The translations under genes were made by a program, and so were the position numbers. Shown here piece by piece: positions 1-8,353 of a stretch of 64,000 bases of DNA. The stretch is from Paenibacillus barcinonensis. Its GTDB lineage: Bacteria > Bacillota > Bacilli > Paenibacillales > Paenibacillaceae. The notes beneath the pieces were generated by a model. The model was not told the DNA's origin and ran no database searches. It saw only the letters and a list, made by a program, of their open reading frames with translations. The stretch covers positions 1-64,000 of the forward strand of contig NZ_QJSW01000006.1 in assembly GCF_003217495.1 (NCBI RefSeq), in the 5' to 3' direction. Each line of letters starts with the position of its first letter. The stretch's first letter is position 1.

Positions 1-72
1 GGTACTTTTCCCCTGCTGGTGGAGGATTTCTAGCTTGCTGCGTTCGATTATGCTAAGATGTGTGTAGCTCAT
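1..72 (-). CDS. IS30-family transposase, N-terminal fragment (runs off window)
   Basis: Only the first 24 codons lie in the window, read leftward from an ATG at 72 behind an AAGGAG ribosome site (about 80-86). The peptide starts MSYTHLSIIERSKLEILHQQ and continues GKST. This resembles the N-terminal helix-turn-helix of IS30-family transposases, which usually begin with a variant of 'THLTxxER.xIxxLxxxGxS'. The body of the gene and its DDE catalytic domain would lie left of the window, so an intact element cannot be told from a remnant. It is a mobile-element boundary beside a normal metabolic region. Confidence 0.72.
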   Translation of the reverse strand, partial: MSYTHLSIIERSKLEILHQQGKST

Positions 73-119
73 GGTGGATTCTCCTTGTGTGAATGGTTGT
101 TGTGGTGACTTCATTCTAC

Positions 120-185
120 ACGAATCCGGCCATGGGCCATTTTTTATTTATTTCCAGTAGGTGTCGCACTTCATATTACAATCCG
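120..185. mobile_element. Possible right end of the IS30-like element
   Basis: The stretch lies just upstream of the transposase start, where the terminal inverted repeat of an IS30 element is expected. The segment at about 159-185 (AGGTGTCGCACTTCATATT and the next bases) looks like a terminal sequence, but the partner end is outside the window, so the boundary is a guess from position. Confidence 0.3.
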
Positions 186-207
186 TCTTATAAAAAGAAC
201 TAATGTC

Positions 208-246
208 ATCCGCTAAATGGTCGTATCGACGGTTTAGCGGATTTTG
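208..246 (+). terminator. Hairpin, terminator-like
   Basis: ATCCGCTAAA (208-217) pairs perfectly with TTTAGCGGAT (233-242), followed by a short T-rich stretch. There is no gene to its left on the + strand in the window, so it may belong to the element edge or act upstream of the gene at 361. Confidence 0.4.
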
Positions 247-360
247 TGCAAAGATGGATTAAATCAACTTATACATAGTCACTGCAATGCTTCATCGTTA
301 GACTCAAGTTAAGGTTGCCGGGAAGAAAAACGACCTGGTTTTAAAAAAGGGGTGTAACGA

Positions 361-1452
361 ATGAACGAAATAATAAAGAAGAAGCTACAGCAAAAAAATG
401 AACAGCTGATTAACATGATTATTGAACGTGCAAAAAAAGATTTCCCCAATGATATCGCCATTATTGGGCTTACGGGTTCATTTAACACGGGGGATTTTCA
501 TGAGAAGAGTGATCTGGATCTGATTATTATTAATCATACAGATCGGGGATGGGGAATTTCCGATTGCTTCATCCTGGATGACGTTGGATATGACATCTAC
601 TGCACACCATGGGATACAAGAATACGAGAGCAATCCACCTTGGAAAGTCCAGCGGTATCGAGCTTGACCAACTTAAAAATTCTCTATTATGCAGCGCCTG
701 AGGACTTGGAGCGATTGAATAGTTTCCGGCAAAAAGCTCTCAATGCACTTGCAGCCCCGATTGGAGAAGCATGTCTTAACCGGGCTAAGGAATGGATCAA
801 TCAGGCCAAACAAGCATACAGTGACACCGTGCTGGGTGAAGACATCGGTTCAGTGCGACAGGCATCTGCCAATGTTCTGTACAATCTGGTGCATGCCCTG
901 GTTAGTATGAATAATACATGCATCCAGCGAGGTATCAAGAGATATCTGGAGGAAATCCAATCACTTCGTTATGTACCGAATGATCTTGAATCCTTATACA
1001 TGTCAATTATCGACGCTCACACTATGGAAGAGATCCGCACGGCATCCTTTAATATGTTGAGAAGCGTTGAGATGTTACATCGTACGCTGTGTGATATGTT
1101 TATTGTAAAACCCGCTCCAAGCTTTGATAATCTGAAAGGCACCTACGAGGAATTATGGTGCAACTATCGCCATAAAATCGAGAAAAGTGTTGGTACAAAC
1201 GATGCCGCCTATGTCTTCCTTTCTGCTTTTGGAGCACAGGAGTATCTTGATGAAATGGCTATGACAAAAGGCACGAAGAAATTTGATCTGATGCAATACT
1301 TTAATGCAAGTGATCTTCCTGTCATGAAAGAGCAATTCCTTGAAGTAATGGATCAATATCTGGATGAGTATCATAAGGTGGGCAGGGAAGTCAAACGTTT
1401 TGCAACCTTTGAGCAGTTATATGATGATTATATGAAGGGCCATGAAGAGTAA
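361..1452 (+). CDS. Nucleotidyltransferase-fold protein (363 aa)
   Basis: The N-terminal part carries the minimal nucleotidyltransferase signature: GLTGSFNTGDFHEKSDLDL at about residues 36-54, that is a GS motif followed by DLD, the metal-binding acidic pair. Proteins of this fold transfer a nucleotide to a protein, RNA or small molecule such as an aminoglycoside; the substrate here cannot be read from the sequence. The C-terminal two thirds look helical, as in kanamycin-nucleotidyltransferase-like proteins. The ATG at 361 has an AAGGGGTG site about 8 bases upstream. The gene is monocistronic, closed by a strong bidirectional terminator at 1497-1543. The function is unknown; an antibiotic-modifying role is possible but unsupported. 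Confidence 0.75.
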   Translation: MNEIIKKKLQQKNEQLINMIIERAKKDFPNDIAIIGLTGSFNTGDFHEKSDLDLIIINHTDRGWGISDCFILDDVGYDIYCTPWDTRIREQSTLESPAVSSLTNLKILYYAAPEDLERLNSFRQKALNALAAPIGEACLNRAKEWINQAKQAYSDTVLGEDIGSVRQASANVLYNLVHALVSMNNTCIQRGIKRYLEEIQSLRYVPNDLESLYMSIIDAHTMEEIRTASFNMLRSVEMLHRTLCDMFIVKPAPSFDNLKGTYEELWCNYRHKIEKSVGTNDAAYVFLSAFGAQEYLDEMAMTKGTKKFDLMQYFNASDLPVMKEQFLEVMDQYLDEYHKVGREVKRFATFEQLYDDYMKGHEE

Positions 1453-1496
1453 CCTGCTCCTGACAACCGAAAATACGAGCAGGAAGTGACCGAAAA

Positions 1497-1543
1497 CACA
1501 AAAGAGTGGAAGCAAGATGTACCTCTGCTTCCACTCTTTTGTG
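1497..1543. terminator. Bidirectional rho-independent terminator
   Basis: A perfect 18-bp stem, CACAAAAGAGTGGAAGCA (1497-1514) with its complement at 1526-1543 and an 11-base loop. A-rich and T-rich edges serve both the nucleotidyltransferase gene (+) and the GntP gene (-), which converge here. Confidence 0.85.
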
Positions 1544-1565
1544 CACTACTGCTTAAGCTAATATA

Positions 1566-2885
1566 TCACATAAACATGTCCAAAATCAGAACACCTGCGA
1601 GTCCTACCAAGGATATAATTGTTACCATAACGGACCAGGTTTTTATCGTTTTGCCTATACTAAGATTAAAATACTCTTTGTAAATCCAGAAGCCTGCATC
1701 ATTTACATGGGAGAACGTCACACTACCTGCACCAGCCGCCAGAACCATCAGTTCTGGACTGACCCCGGTTGCGGCAACTAACGGTGCGGCAATACCAGCT
1801 GCTGTCATACCGGCCACCGTTGCAGAACCAACAGCAATTCTCAAGATGGCTGCAATCAACCATGTCAGTATGAGGGGAGAAAGAGTGGAGCCTGCCATAA
1901 GATCAGAAATATATTGGTCAATATGACTGTCAATCAACACTTGCTTGAACGCACCGCCACCAGCAATAATGAGAAGAATCATACCGATTCCGCTTACAGA
2001 CTCACTCAGCGATTTCATGATTTCCGGCATTTTTTTGCCCAGATTCAATCCAAACGTGAAGATGGCAAAAATGACAGAGATCAACAAAGCTACATTCGCA
2101 TTACCGATAAAATCAGTCACGGGTGAGATTACCGATTCAGGAGCAAAAATATGCACAATCGTTTGCAGCGCAATCAAAATGACGGGTAGAAGTGCAGTGA
2201 AAAGGCTGATTCCGAATTTAGGCAGCTCTTCTTCCTTGAATTTCTTTGGATCAAATAATCCTTTGGGGATGTCAATCTGCAAGGCTTCTTTTTTAAACAG
2301 CTTGGTGTACACAGGACCTGCAAGGATAAATGCAGGGATTGCAATTAGGATGCCCAGGATCATCGTTAATCCGATATTGGCTCCAAAAACATTAGCAACA
2401 GCTGTTGGACCCGGGTGTGGAGGCACAAATCCGTGCATCGTTATAAGGGCTGCAATGACAGGCATTCCAAGATACAGAACAGGCACACGTGCGGCTCTGG
2501 CGATGGTAAATACCAACGGGATCAATACCACTACCCCAGTTTCGAAAAATAAAGCGATTCCAACAATAGCTGCTGTAATAACGGCTGCCAGCTGCGTTCG
2601 CTTCTGACCAAAAGCGCTGATCATCGTTGTTGCAATTCGCTGTGCGCCACCGGAATCGGTCATTAATTTACCGAGAATACCTCCAAAGATAATAATCATC
2701 GTTAAATGACCAAGTGTTCCACCTAAACCGGATTCGATGGACTCAACCGCCTGAATCGGTGTCATTCCTTCCAGCACTCCAACAGCCAGAGAGACAATAA
2801 TCAATGATATGAAAGCGTTTAACTTAAAGGCCATCATTAAGATGAGCAGTAGAACAACTCCAATGGTAACGGAGAGAATTGGCAT
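1566..2885 (-). CDS. GntP-family gluconate/sugar-acid:H+ symporter (439 aa)
   Basis: A hydrophobic protein with about 12 membrane spans and GntP-family landmarks, including FGGILGKLMTDSGGAQRIA at about residues 68-86 and GFVPPHPGPTAVA near the middle. The family imports gluconate and related aldonic acids with protons. I place the start at the ATG at 2885, behind GAGGAAA, rather than at a longer in-frame start at 2918. It is the last gene of a three-gene leftward operon after a 2-hydroxyacid dehydrogenase and a DUF1537 kinase, which argues for a C4 aldonate (threonate or erythronate) as substrate. The 138-base gap to the kinase gene is larger than elsewhere in the operon. Confidence 0.88.
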   Translation of the reverse strand: MPILSVTIGVVLLLILMMAFKLNAFISLIIVSLAVGVLEGMTPIQAVESIESGLGGTLGHLTMIIIFGGILGKLMTDSGGAQRIATTMISAFGQKRTQLAAVITAAIVGIALFFETGVVVLIPLVFTIARAARVPVLYLGMPVIAALITMHGFVPPHPGPTAVANVFGANIGLTMILGILIAIPAFILAGPVYTKLFKKEALQIDIPKGLFDPKKFKEEELPKFGISLFTALLPVILIALQTIVHIFAPESVISPVTDFIGNANVALLISVIFAIFTFGLNLGKKMPEIMKSLSESVSGIGMILLIIAGGGAFKQVLIDSHIDQYISDLMAGSTLSPLILTWLIAAILRIAVGSATVAGMTAAGIAAPLVAATGVSPELMVLAAGAGSVTFSHVNDAGFWIYKEYFNLSIGKTIKTWSVMVTIISLVGLAGVLILDMFM

Positions 2886-3023
2886 ATGTTTTCCTCTTTT
2901 CTGATTGTCTTGATCCAAAAGACCACATGCAGGGAGAGCACTGTTGTGTTATAGGTTATGGGTTAGTCCAGTGCTGCTCCTTACATGCTGGTTCTATTCA
3001 ACCTGTACTTGAATTTACTTGAA

Positions 3024-4460
3024 TTACTTTGCGCTTAACATTTCAACAACTTCTCTTAAATCCGTTTTGGTACCCACGTTACCAGGGAAGATGACATAGG
3101 AGATGCCCGGGAACTTGCTTTCATTACCTGTGGTCCACACGGGAATCCCTGGACGAATTTGCCCTGCAACGGTAGCTCTTTTGACTTCCAGACCTTTGGT
3201 TCCAATATCGCTTGAGGTAATGCCACCTTTAGCAATGATATAGGCTGGTTGTACTTCCAAACGTTTCACAATACTCGTAACGGCATCAGAAATTTGGACG
3301 GACAGCTTTAATTCATCTTCTTTTCTGTCCTCTCCAAGATCCAATCGCTCCCGTTTGGTGTAGACAGCGACATTTTTACCCTCAAGAATCCATTTATTCG
3401 TCGTTTCAACAACTCTGTTCAGTTCGTTCTCAAATTGATCAGGCTCCAGAACAAGATGTACGTTAAACTCAACAAACTCAACTGCATTGGACTTCTTCAG
3501 CTCTTCGAACTGTTCTGTTGTTTTTTGGACGTGTGACCCAATAATAACTAATCCGCCATGATCGGTGTCATCACTCATCATCTCTGCACGCGTTAGCAGA
3601 CTTCGGTCACTAATGCCTCCAATGACCTTGGTCAGTGCAGCAGCACTTCTAAACATAAAATGTTTACCTTTATGGATCGCTCGAATCAAAGCAATGGTGA
3701 AGAGCTGTACGTCGATATAATCAACCGCATTGACAATGACCTTATTAAAATTCTCAACACTCAACAACTGATTTTCGATCATGTCAATGTTCATGCTGCG
3801 CAGATTTTCGAGAGAGATGTAAGTCATATGCTCTGCTGAATACTGGCCATTCGACTTTTCTTCAGCCCATTCGCCTAAGTGTGATCGGGAGTAACCAAAG
3901 GTGCGATCTTTAGCAAACTCGGTTTCTCCAGCAGGCACCAATTCCGTACCATATTGAACATAATGAACATTATCAATGGTGAAGCGTCCGCCTTCTTTGA
4001 AAAAGGGGAGGATGATCTCACCGTCAAATTGCATATCTGACTTGGCTTCAACTGTATCCTTCAACACTTCCGTCTCTAACGGGTAGTGACCTCTTAATGT
4101 GGAATCTCCACGACTAATAATCGTAAACTTGCGATTATTTCTCTTTGCAGCTTCAACGATATTTGCACCAATCTCCTGGTGTGCCTTTGTTGTCTCGGCA
4201 GCTGTAAATCCGCGCGAGTTGGTAAGAATGAAGAACATGGGATGATCTTCCTTAAAACCTCTGTCGATGCTTTCCAGCGACCAATCCGTATAGACCGATA
4301 CACCATGTACCGTTTGCACACCCGTAGGATCATCATCAAGCACGATAATTTTGTGATCAAATTGTTGAAGTTCCTTTTCCATCATTTGCTGAACAAGGGA
4401 CGTATCTACAGAGGGTATGTTATTGAATACTTCCTCAACAGATTGATTATTGGTTTGCAT
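3024..4460 (-). CDS. Four-carbon acid sugar kinase family protein (DUF1537, OtnK/DtnK type, 478 aa)
   Basis: The N-terminal motif VLDDDPTGVQTVHG (near residue 38) and the C-terminal segment AKGGITSSDIG are diagnostic of the DUF1537 kinase family. Members phosphorylate 2-keto or 3-keto tetronates (products of threonate/erythronate dehydrogenases) at C4 with ATP in the cytoplasm. The ATG at 4460 follows AAGGGGG at 7 bases; a TTG at 4466 is too close to that site. The gene overlaps the upstream dehydrogenase gene by 14 bp, which suggests translational coupling. Its length is normal for the family. Whether it works on the threonate or erythronate branch cannot be told from sequence alone. Confidence 0.9.
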   Translation of the reverse strand: MQTNNQSVEEVFNNIPSVDTSLVQQMMEKELQQFDHKIIVLDDDPTGVQTVHGVSVYTDWSLESIDRGFKEDHPMFFILTNSRGFTAAETTKAHQEIGANIVEAAKRNNRKFTIISRGDSTLRGHYPLETEVLKDTVEAKSDMQFDGEIILPFFKEGGRFTIDNVHYVQYGTELVPAGETEFAKDRTFGYSRSHLGEWAEEKSNGQYSAEHMTYISLENLRSMNIDMIENQLLSVENFNKVIVNAVDYIDVQLFTIALIRAIHKGKHFMFRSAAALTKVIGGISDRSLLTRAEMMSDDTDHGGLVIIGSHVQKTTEQFEELKKSNAVEFVEFNVHLVLEPDQFENELNRVVETTNKWILEGKNVAVYTKRERLDLGEDRKEDELKLSVQISDAVTSIVKRLEVQPAYIIAKGGITSSDIGTKGLEVKRATVAGQIRPGIPVWTTGNESKFPGISYVIFPGNVGTKTDLREVVEMLSAK

Positions 4461-5355
4461 GATCAAGCCCCCTTACTTCAACATTCGCTAATTTCTCATA
4501 ATACTGCACGATCCCGCCGTGGTCATGCATCAATTTCCCGTCAACCTTCAGCGCATGGAACATCTCTAACAGATGACTGGATAGGGGAAGAGGTACACCA
4601 ATCTCGTGTGCTGTCTCCATGACATTCGTGATATCTTTCATGTTAATCGCGATCGTGCCCCCTGGAGCAAAGTTTCTTTCCAGAATCAGCGGAACTTTGG
4701 CATCCAGAACGGCACTACCTGCTAAACCACCTCGAATGGCCTGGTACATTTTCTCGATATCTATGCCCGCTTTCGCTGCCAGAACAAGTGCTTCGGACAT
4801 AGCAGCAATATTCAAGTTAACGATGATCTGATTCGCGAGCTTCGCTGTAACTCCGCATCCACTATCCCCAACGAGAGTGACTGCCGTCCCCATATCAAAC
4901 AATACTGACTTGGCTTGCTCGAATACGCTTTCTTTGCCGCCCACCATAATGGCCAACGTACCATCAATAGCTTTAGGCTCCCCGCCACTAACCGGCGCAT
5001 CCAGAAAACCAACTCCTTTTTTGGCGGCTTCTTCTGCCAGAGCGATGGAAACAGCAGGAGTAATGGAGCTCATATCGATAATAATAGAGCCTTCTTTGGC
5101 TCCAGATAAAATGCCATGTTCACCCAAAACAACAGCCTGCACATGCTGAGAAGCAGGGAGCATCGTGATAATAATTTCACAGTTCTCGGCGACTTCTCTT
5201 GGTGAGGAAGCTTCAGCTGCACCACAGTCTAGCAATATTTGAACCGCTTCCTGATTCAGATCATTCACGGTTAATTCATGTCCCGCTTTTCTGAGATTTA
5301 GAGCCATCGGTTTTCCCATAATGCCCAGTCCAATAAAACCTACTTTTTTTGCCAT
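4447..5355 (-). CDS. NAD-dependent 3-hydroxyacid-type dehydrogenase (LtnD/GarR family, 302 aa)
   Basis: A beta-hydroxyacid dehydrogenase: Rossmann motif GFIGLGIMGKPMALNL at residues 6-21, substrate-binding DAPVSGGE (119-126) and the catalytic lysine K172 in GVTAKLANQ. Relatives include tartronate semialdehyde reductase and L-threonate dehydrogenase. With a DUF1537 kinase and GntP permease downstream, oxidation of a tetronate at C2 (LtnD/DtnD activity) is the best inference. The start at 5355 has a TAGGAGGA site. It is the first gene of the leftward operon; a cre-like site and three GntR-type operators lie in its upstream region. Confidence 0.88.
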   Translation of the reverse strand: MAKKVGFIGLGIMGKPMALNLRKAGHELTVNDLNQEAVQILLDCGAAEASSPREVAENCEIIITMLPASQHVQAVVLGEHGILSGAKEGSIIIDMSSITPAVSIALAEEAAKKGVGFLDAPVSGGEPKAIDGTLAIMVGGKESVFEQAKSVLFDMGTAVTLVGDSGCGVTAKLANQIIVNLNIAAMSEALVLAAKAGIDIEKMYQAIRGGLAGSAVLDAKVPLILERNFAPGGTIAINMKDITNVMETAHEIGVPLPLSSHLLEMFHALKVDGKLMHDHGGIVQYYEKLANVEVRGLDHANQ

Positions 5356-5499
5356 AATGTTGTCCTCCTAAACCTTTTTCTAAAACGAAATCTGCTAATG
5401 CCCATGAAAGGATAATGTTCAGCAAGTTGCATGAAAAACATAAAATCGACTTGACGAACGCTTATCATATTGAACCCTTACAGCAACCGCTTACATCGC

Positions 5500-5513
5500 T
5501 GTTTGCGTTTTCA
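5500..5513. promoter_or_regulatory. cre-like CcpA site
   Basis: TGTTTGCGTTTTCA matches the cre consensus TGWNANCGNTNWCA at 13 of 14 positions. It sits directly beside the first TTGTATAC operator, about 150 bp upstream of the sugar-acid dehydrogenase start, and suggests carbon catabolite control of the operon. Confidence 0.55.
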
Positions 5514-5566
5514 TTGTATACTAATAATTTAAAATTGTATACATTAAAATCTTATTTTGTATACAA
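5514..5566. promoter_or_regulatory. Three GntR-type operators, TTGTATAC repeats
   Basis: TTGTATACTA (5514-5523), TTGTATACAT (5535-5544) and the perfect palindrome TTGTATACAA (5557-5566) have centres 21 and 22 bp apart, two helical turns, so proteins bound to them would line up on one face of the DNA. The core fits the GTATAC-type palindromes bound by FCD-domain GntR regulators. They lie between the dehydrogenase operon and the divergent GntR gene. Confidence 0.75.
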
Positions 5567-5600
5567 TTTTTGAATTATCGTATATTTTTATCGATCAGCA

Positions 5601-5612
5601 TCGTATATACGA
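5601..5612. promoter_or_regulatory. Perfect 12-bp palindrome upstream of the GntR gene
   Basis: TCGTATATACGA is a perfect palindrome about 62 bp upstream of the chosen GTG start of the regulator. It resembles, but is not identical to, the TTGTATAC sites; it may be a weaker autoregulatory operator. Confidence 0.4.
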
Positions 5613-5674
5613 ATGCTTTTATGAACATAATTTGGTACTATATTGATATGAGAAATGAAACTGAGGTGAAGTTA

Positions 5675-6298
5675 GTGCATGAAAATCATAGTTCACGACC
5701 GGCGTATCATCAGTGTTATGAAATTCTCCGAGATAAAATATTGAATGGTGAGCTTCCTAGCGGTACAAAGATCGTTGAAGAGAAACTGGCTGCTGAGCTC
5801 GGAGTGAGCCGAACACCCATCAGGGATTCGATTCGCAAGCTAGAGAACGAGGGGTTAATTCTTCAGAAGAAAGTAGTTAAACCTACCGAAAAAGATTTAC
5901 GTAATTTGTTTAATGTTCGTATTTTACTTGAAGGATACTCAGCCAAATGCGCGGCAAATTTCCTGAAAGACAATGAAATTGATGAACTGTATAAGTATGT
6001 GGAGATCGGAAGAACAGGCACAAAAGAAGAAATCATGGCAGCGAATGAAAGTTTCCATAACGATATTGTCAAAGCGAGTAATAATCCACTCATGATTGAT
6101 ATTATAGATCGAATGCAGGCTATTATTTATCTGTTCCGCAAAACAGTGGTGATCTATAATCGTCCTCATCTTATTGATGAGCACGAGGAGATTTATAGTG
6201 CAATAAAGTCCAGAGACGGAGAGAAGGCAGAAGCCTTGATGAAAAAACATCTAGAAAACGATCTGAATTTTTATTTGCACGTGATGAGCAATCAATAA
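5675..6298 (+). CDS. GntR-family transcriptional regulator, FCD domain (207 aa)
   Basis: The N-terminal winged helix contains EKLAAELGVSRTPIRDSIRKL, written here in part as ELGVSRTPIRDSIRKLE, the standard GntR recognition helix. The C-terminal half is an all-helical FCD ligand domain with metal-type histidines in ESFHNDIVKASNN and later HLIDEHEEI. I start it at GTG 5675, behind GAGGTGAAG; the in-frame TTG at 5570 would add an atypical hydrophobic leader. It is divergent from the sugar-acid operon and is probably its repressor, released by a sugar acid or keto acid, acting at the three TTGTATAC sites between them. Confidence 0.87.
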   Translation: MHENHSSRPAYHQCYEILRDKILNGELPSGTKIVEEKLAAELGVSRTPIRDSIRKLENEGLILQKKVVKPTEKDLRNLFNVRILLEGYSAKCAANFLKDNEIDELYKYVEIGRTGTKEEIMAANESFHNDIVKASNNPLMIDIIDRMQAIIYLFRKTVVIYNRPHLIDEHEEIYSAIKSRDGEKAEALMKKHLENDLNFYLHVMSNQ

Positions 6299-6396
6299 GG
6301 AATTGAAGTTTTGGACGCATCAGGAAGATGAAATCTTGAATGTTGGATAAAAAATGATTGCAGGGGGGAGAGTAGGGAGAAAAAGGAGGACATCTG

Positions 6397-7023
6397 GTGT
6401 ACCGTTTATGTATGTTGTTCATCAGTCTTTTTCTGCTCGTTGGAGCTTCACATCATGTCGAAGCATCCGATATTTCCGAAGCTCCCCTCATAAATGACCT
6501 GCAAAAAGGGGGCTACGTTCTTTATGTTCGACATGGAGATGCAACAGCAGGGGAAGATCAGCAAAATTTTAGTCTGTCCGATTGCTCCACACAGCGGAAT
6601 TTAAGTGCACTTGGAAGGGAACAGGCAGATAAGTATGGCAATGCTATTCGAAAACTGAATATCCCCGTCCTTTTTCCTGTAGAGGCCAGCCCCCTGTGTA
6701 GAACAATGCAAACCGCTCAGATTGCTTTTGGTACACAAAATGCAAAGGTAAATGCGTTCTGGTTAAACATATATAAACTCAGCTTGATGCCGAACACTCA
6801 AATTGTAGACAGTACACTTCAAGCATTCACAGATGAAGTTGAACAATCAGTTCCAACGGGTTCTAACCGGTTGATTGTAGCTCACTCTTTTCCTCCAGGT
6901 GTGGGATTAGGAGAACTAGCGAGTATGGAGACAGTCATTATTAAACCACTCGGAGTTCATAAAGGATATCAAGTTGTTGGAACTTTGAAACTGGAAGAGC
7001 TTTTACAGCTCGCTGGAATGTAG
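6397..7023 (+). CDS. Secreted histidine phosphatase superfamily protein (208 aa)
   Basis: A hydrophobic signal sequence (residues 1-24, ending VEASDIS) precedes a histidine phosphatase core: LYVRHGDAT at about 43-51 holds the phospho-accepting RHG, and SPLCRTMQTAQ gives the second conserved arginine. LIVAHSFPPG near residue 160 supplies the distal histidine. Members remove phosphate from varied small molecules; an exported copy could be a general phosphatase or a cell-surface protein. The GTG start at 6397 follows AAAAGGAGGA. It stands alone and is closed by a terminator at 7083. The substrate is not predictable. Confidence 0.82.
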   Translation: MYRLCMLFISLFLLVGASHHVEASDISEAPLINDLQKGGYVLYVRHGDATAGEDQQNFSLSDCSTQRNLSALGREQADKYGNAIRKLNIPVLFPVEASPLCRTMQTAQIAFGTQNAKVNAFWLNIYKLSLMPNTQIVDSTLQAFTDEVEQSVPTGSNRLIVAHSFPPGVGLGELASMETVIIKPLGVHKGYQVVGTLKLEELLQLAGM

Positions 7024-7082
7024 TAAGTATTTAGAGATATTCTGTTTTGGAGGAAGTTATTTTACTTTTGCTGGATTTAACT

Positions 7083-7120
7083 AAGAGGAGCCGCTTCATT
7101 AAAAAAGCGGCTCCTCTTTG
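7083..7120 (+). terminator. Rho-independent terminator
   Basis: AAGAGGAGCCGCTT (7083-7096) pairs with AAGCGGCTCCTCTT (7105-7118): 14 bp with an 8-base loop, downstream of the phosphatase gene. Confidence 0.8.
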
Positions 7121-7238
7121 GGTTGAATATAAGTCTATGAATTTGGGGATGAAAACGGTATGTTAGTTGTGGGACCCGGGCAAAACGATAAGGTGGAGCG
7201 ACTAAACAGAATAACAATGAGAAGGATGTGGGAAACGA

Positions 7239-8063
7239 GTGAGATTGCCAGTGATTAACGAAGAATTAGCGAAACGGATTGTGAAATGTGAAACCGATTA
7301 CTTCACCTCCAGAATTAGCTCCATTGGAGAACGAGCTGGAAATCCCGAAGGGGTCGAGATTAAGCAGTTCGGAGATACAACTGCCTTCTATATCCAATCC
7401 ATGCCGTGGGGATTATTCAATTCAGTAAAGGGCTTCTCGCAGGACGATATTGAAAAACTGGAAGAGATCATTGAGTTCTATGAACAAAGAAATAGAGCAT
7501 TTCAGCTAGATATCCATCCTACGGGTACTCATCCTGCAATGTTAAGACGACTATCTGAAAAAGGATTATATCAAAACAGCTTTCTTTCTGTTCTCTATGG
7601 TCTACCAACATGTGAATTACCAAACTTACCCTCTAATATAACCATTCGCCAGATTGATAACGAGGCGGATTTTGATCTCTATGCAGGTATACATTGTGTC
7701 GGGTCTGGAATGGATATCGTACATAAACATCATTTTGTCAATAACAACATCGGTCTGCTTCATCGTCCTGGTTGGAAATTGTTCTTAGCCGCATGGGACG
7801 GCGTACCCGCCGCCGTTGCTGTAATGCATATCGGCAGTGGCAGTAATATTGCCTCTTGCACATTAGCGGCAACCGCTCCTGAATATAGACGGAAAGGTCT
7901 ACAAACCGCACTCTTGATGTGGCGAATGTACGAAGCATACCAAGCGAACTGTGAACTGGTCGTTGCTCAAGCCAGCTTTGGCAGCTCCAGTCAACATAAT
8001 ATGGAACGAGTCGGCATGCAGATCGCATGGACACGATCCGTTTGGGCACCGCTGAACCCATAG
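7239..8063 (+). CDS. GNAT-family N-acetyltransferase (274 aa)
   Basis: The C-terminal half holds a GNAT fold with the acetyl-CoA pyrophosphate loop in TLAATAPEYRRKGLQTALL (about 208-226), which fits R/Q-x-x-G-x-A/G. The N-terminal half (about 130 residues) resembles a degenerate second GNAT-like domain, as in two-domain acetyltransferases of Bacilli. The GTG start at 7239 follows a loose AGGATGTGGG. It is monocistronic with a terminator at 8105-8146. Substrate unknown; the final SVWAP segment is unremarkable. Confidence 0.78.
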   Translation: MRLPVINEELAKRIVKCETDYFTSRISSIGERAGNPEGVEIKQFGDTTAFYIQSMPWGLFNSVKGFSQDDIEKLEEIIEFYEQRNRAFQLDIHPTGTHPAMLRRLSEKGLYQNSFLSVLYGLPTCELPNLPSNITIRQIDNEADFDLYAGIHCVGSGMDIVHKHHFVNNNIGLLHRPGWKLFLAAWDGVPAAVAVMHIGSGSNIASCTLAATAPEYRRKGLQTALLMWRMYEAYQANCELVVAQASFGSSSQHNMERVGMQIAWTRSVWAPLNP

Positions 8064-8104
8064 TGAAAGAATGAGTATGCCTTACTACTCATGGAATAGT
8101 AACA

Positions 8105-8146
8105 AAATAGCAGGATCACAGACGATCCTGCTATTTGTTTTTTTTA
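8105..8146 (+). terminator. Rho-independent terminator
   Basis: AAATAGCAGGATC (8105-8117) pairs with GATCCTGCTATTT (8124-8136), followed by a run of Ts; it closes the GNAT gene. Confidence 0.9.
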
Positions 8147-8353
8147 TAAAGAAGGAAGAAAAGAATATTAGGCACGAGAGTGCCCCCACTTCATAGCCCA
8201 AAGCTGGAGATGTGTATTTCCTATGTCATTAGGAAAAAAGTTTACTTCCCTACCTTAGTTGGTTTCGCTTACAATAATCCCAATCCAGTGCGGGACAGAT
8301 AGCAACTTGTCTAGGCTTCAGGAGGAGGTGACTACAAGCAGGAGGAGAACATT

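Noticed and set aside
361..1452. Link of the nucleotidyltransferase gene to the lasso cluster (such genes occur in paeninodin-type clusters)
   Set aside because: It is 41 kb away with unrelated operons between; no evidence of a link.
1486..1683. + strand reading of 65 codons after the nucleotidyltransferase gene
   Set aside because: It runs through the terminator stem and is antisense to the GntP gene; no ribosome site.
1945..2607. Long + strand frame antisense to the GntP permease
   Set aside because: Composition is that of a shadow frame of a hydrophobic gene; no start signal.
5514..5566. Three spaced TTGTATAC repeats as a CRISPR-like array
   Set aside because: The units are 10-bp palindromes spaced by about 11-12 bp, far too short for CRISPR; they fit operators.
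5570..5674. N-terminal extension of the GntR regulator from TTG 5570
   Set aside because: It is hydrophobic and unlike GntR proteins, and lacks a ribosome site; GTG 5675 has one.
8160..8350. Antiterminator (RAT-like) leader before the PRD regulator
   Set aside because: Small hairpins occur, but no overlapping terminator with a T-run; the regulator has DNA-binding domains.
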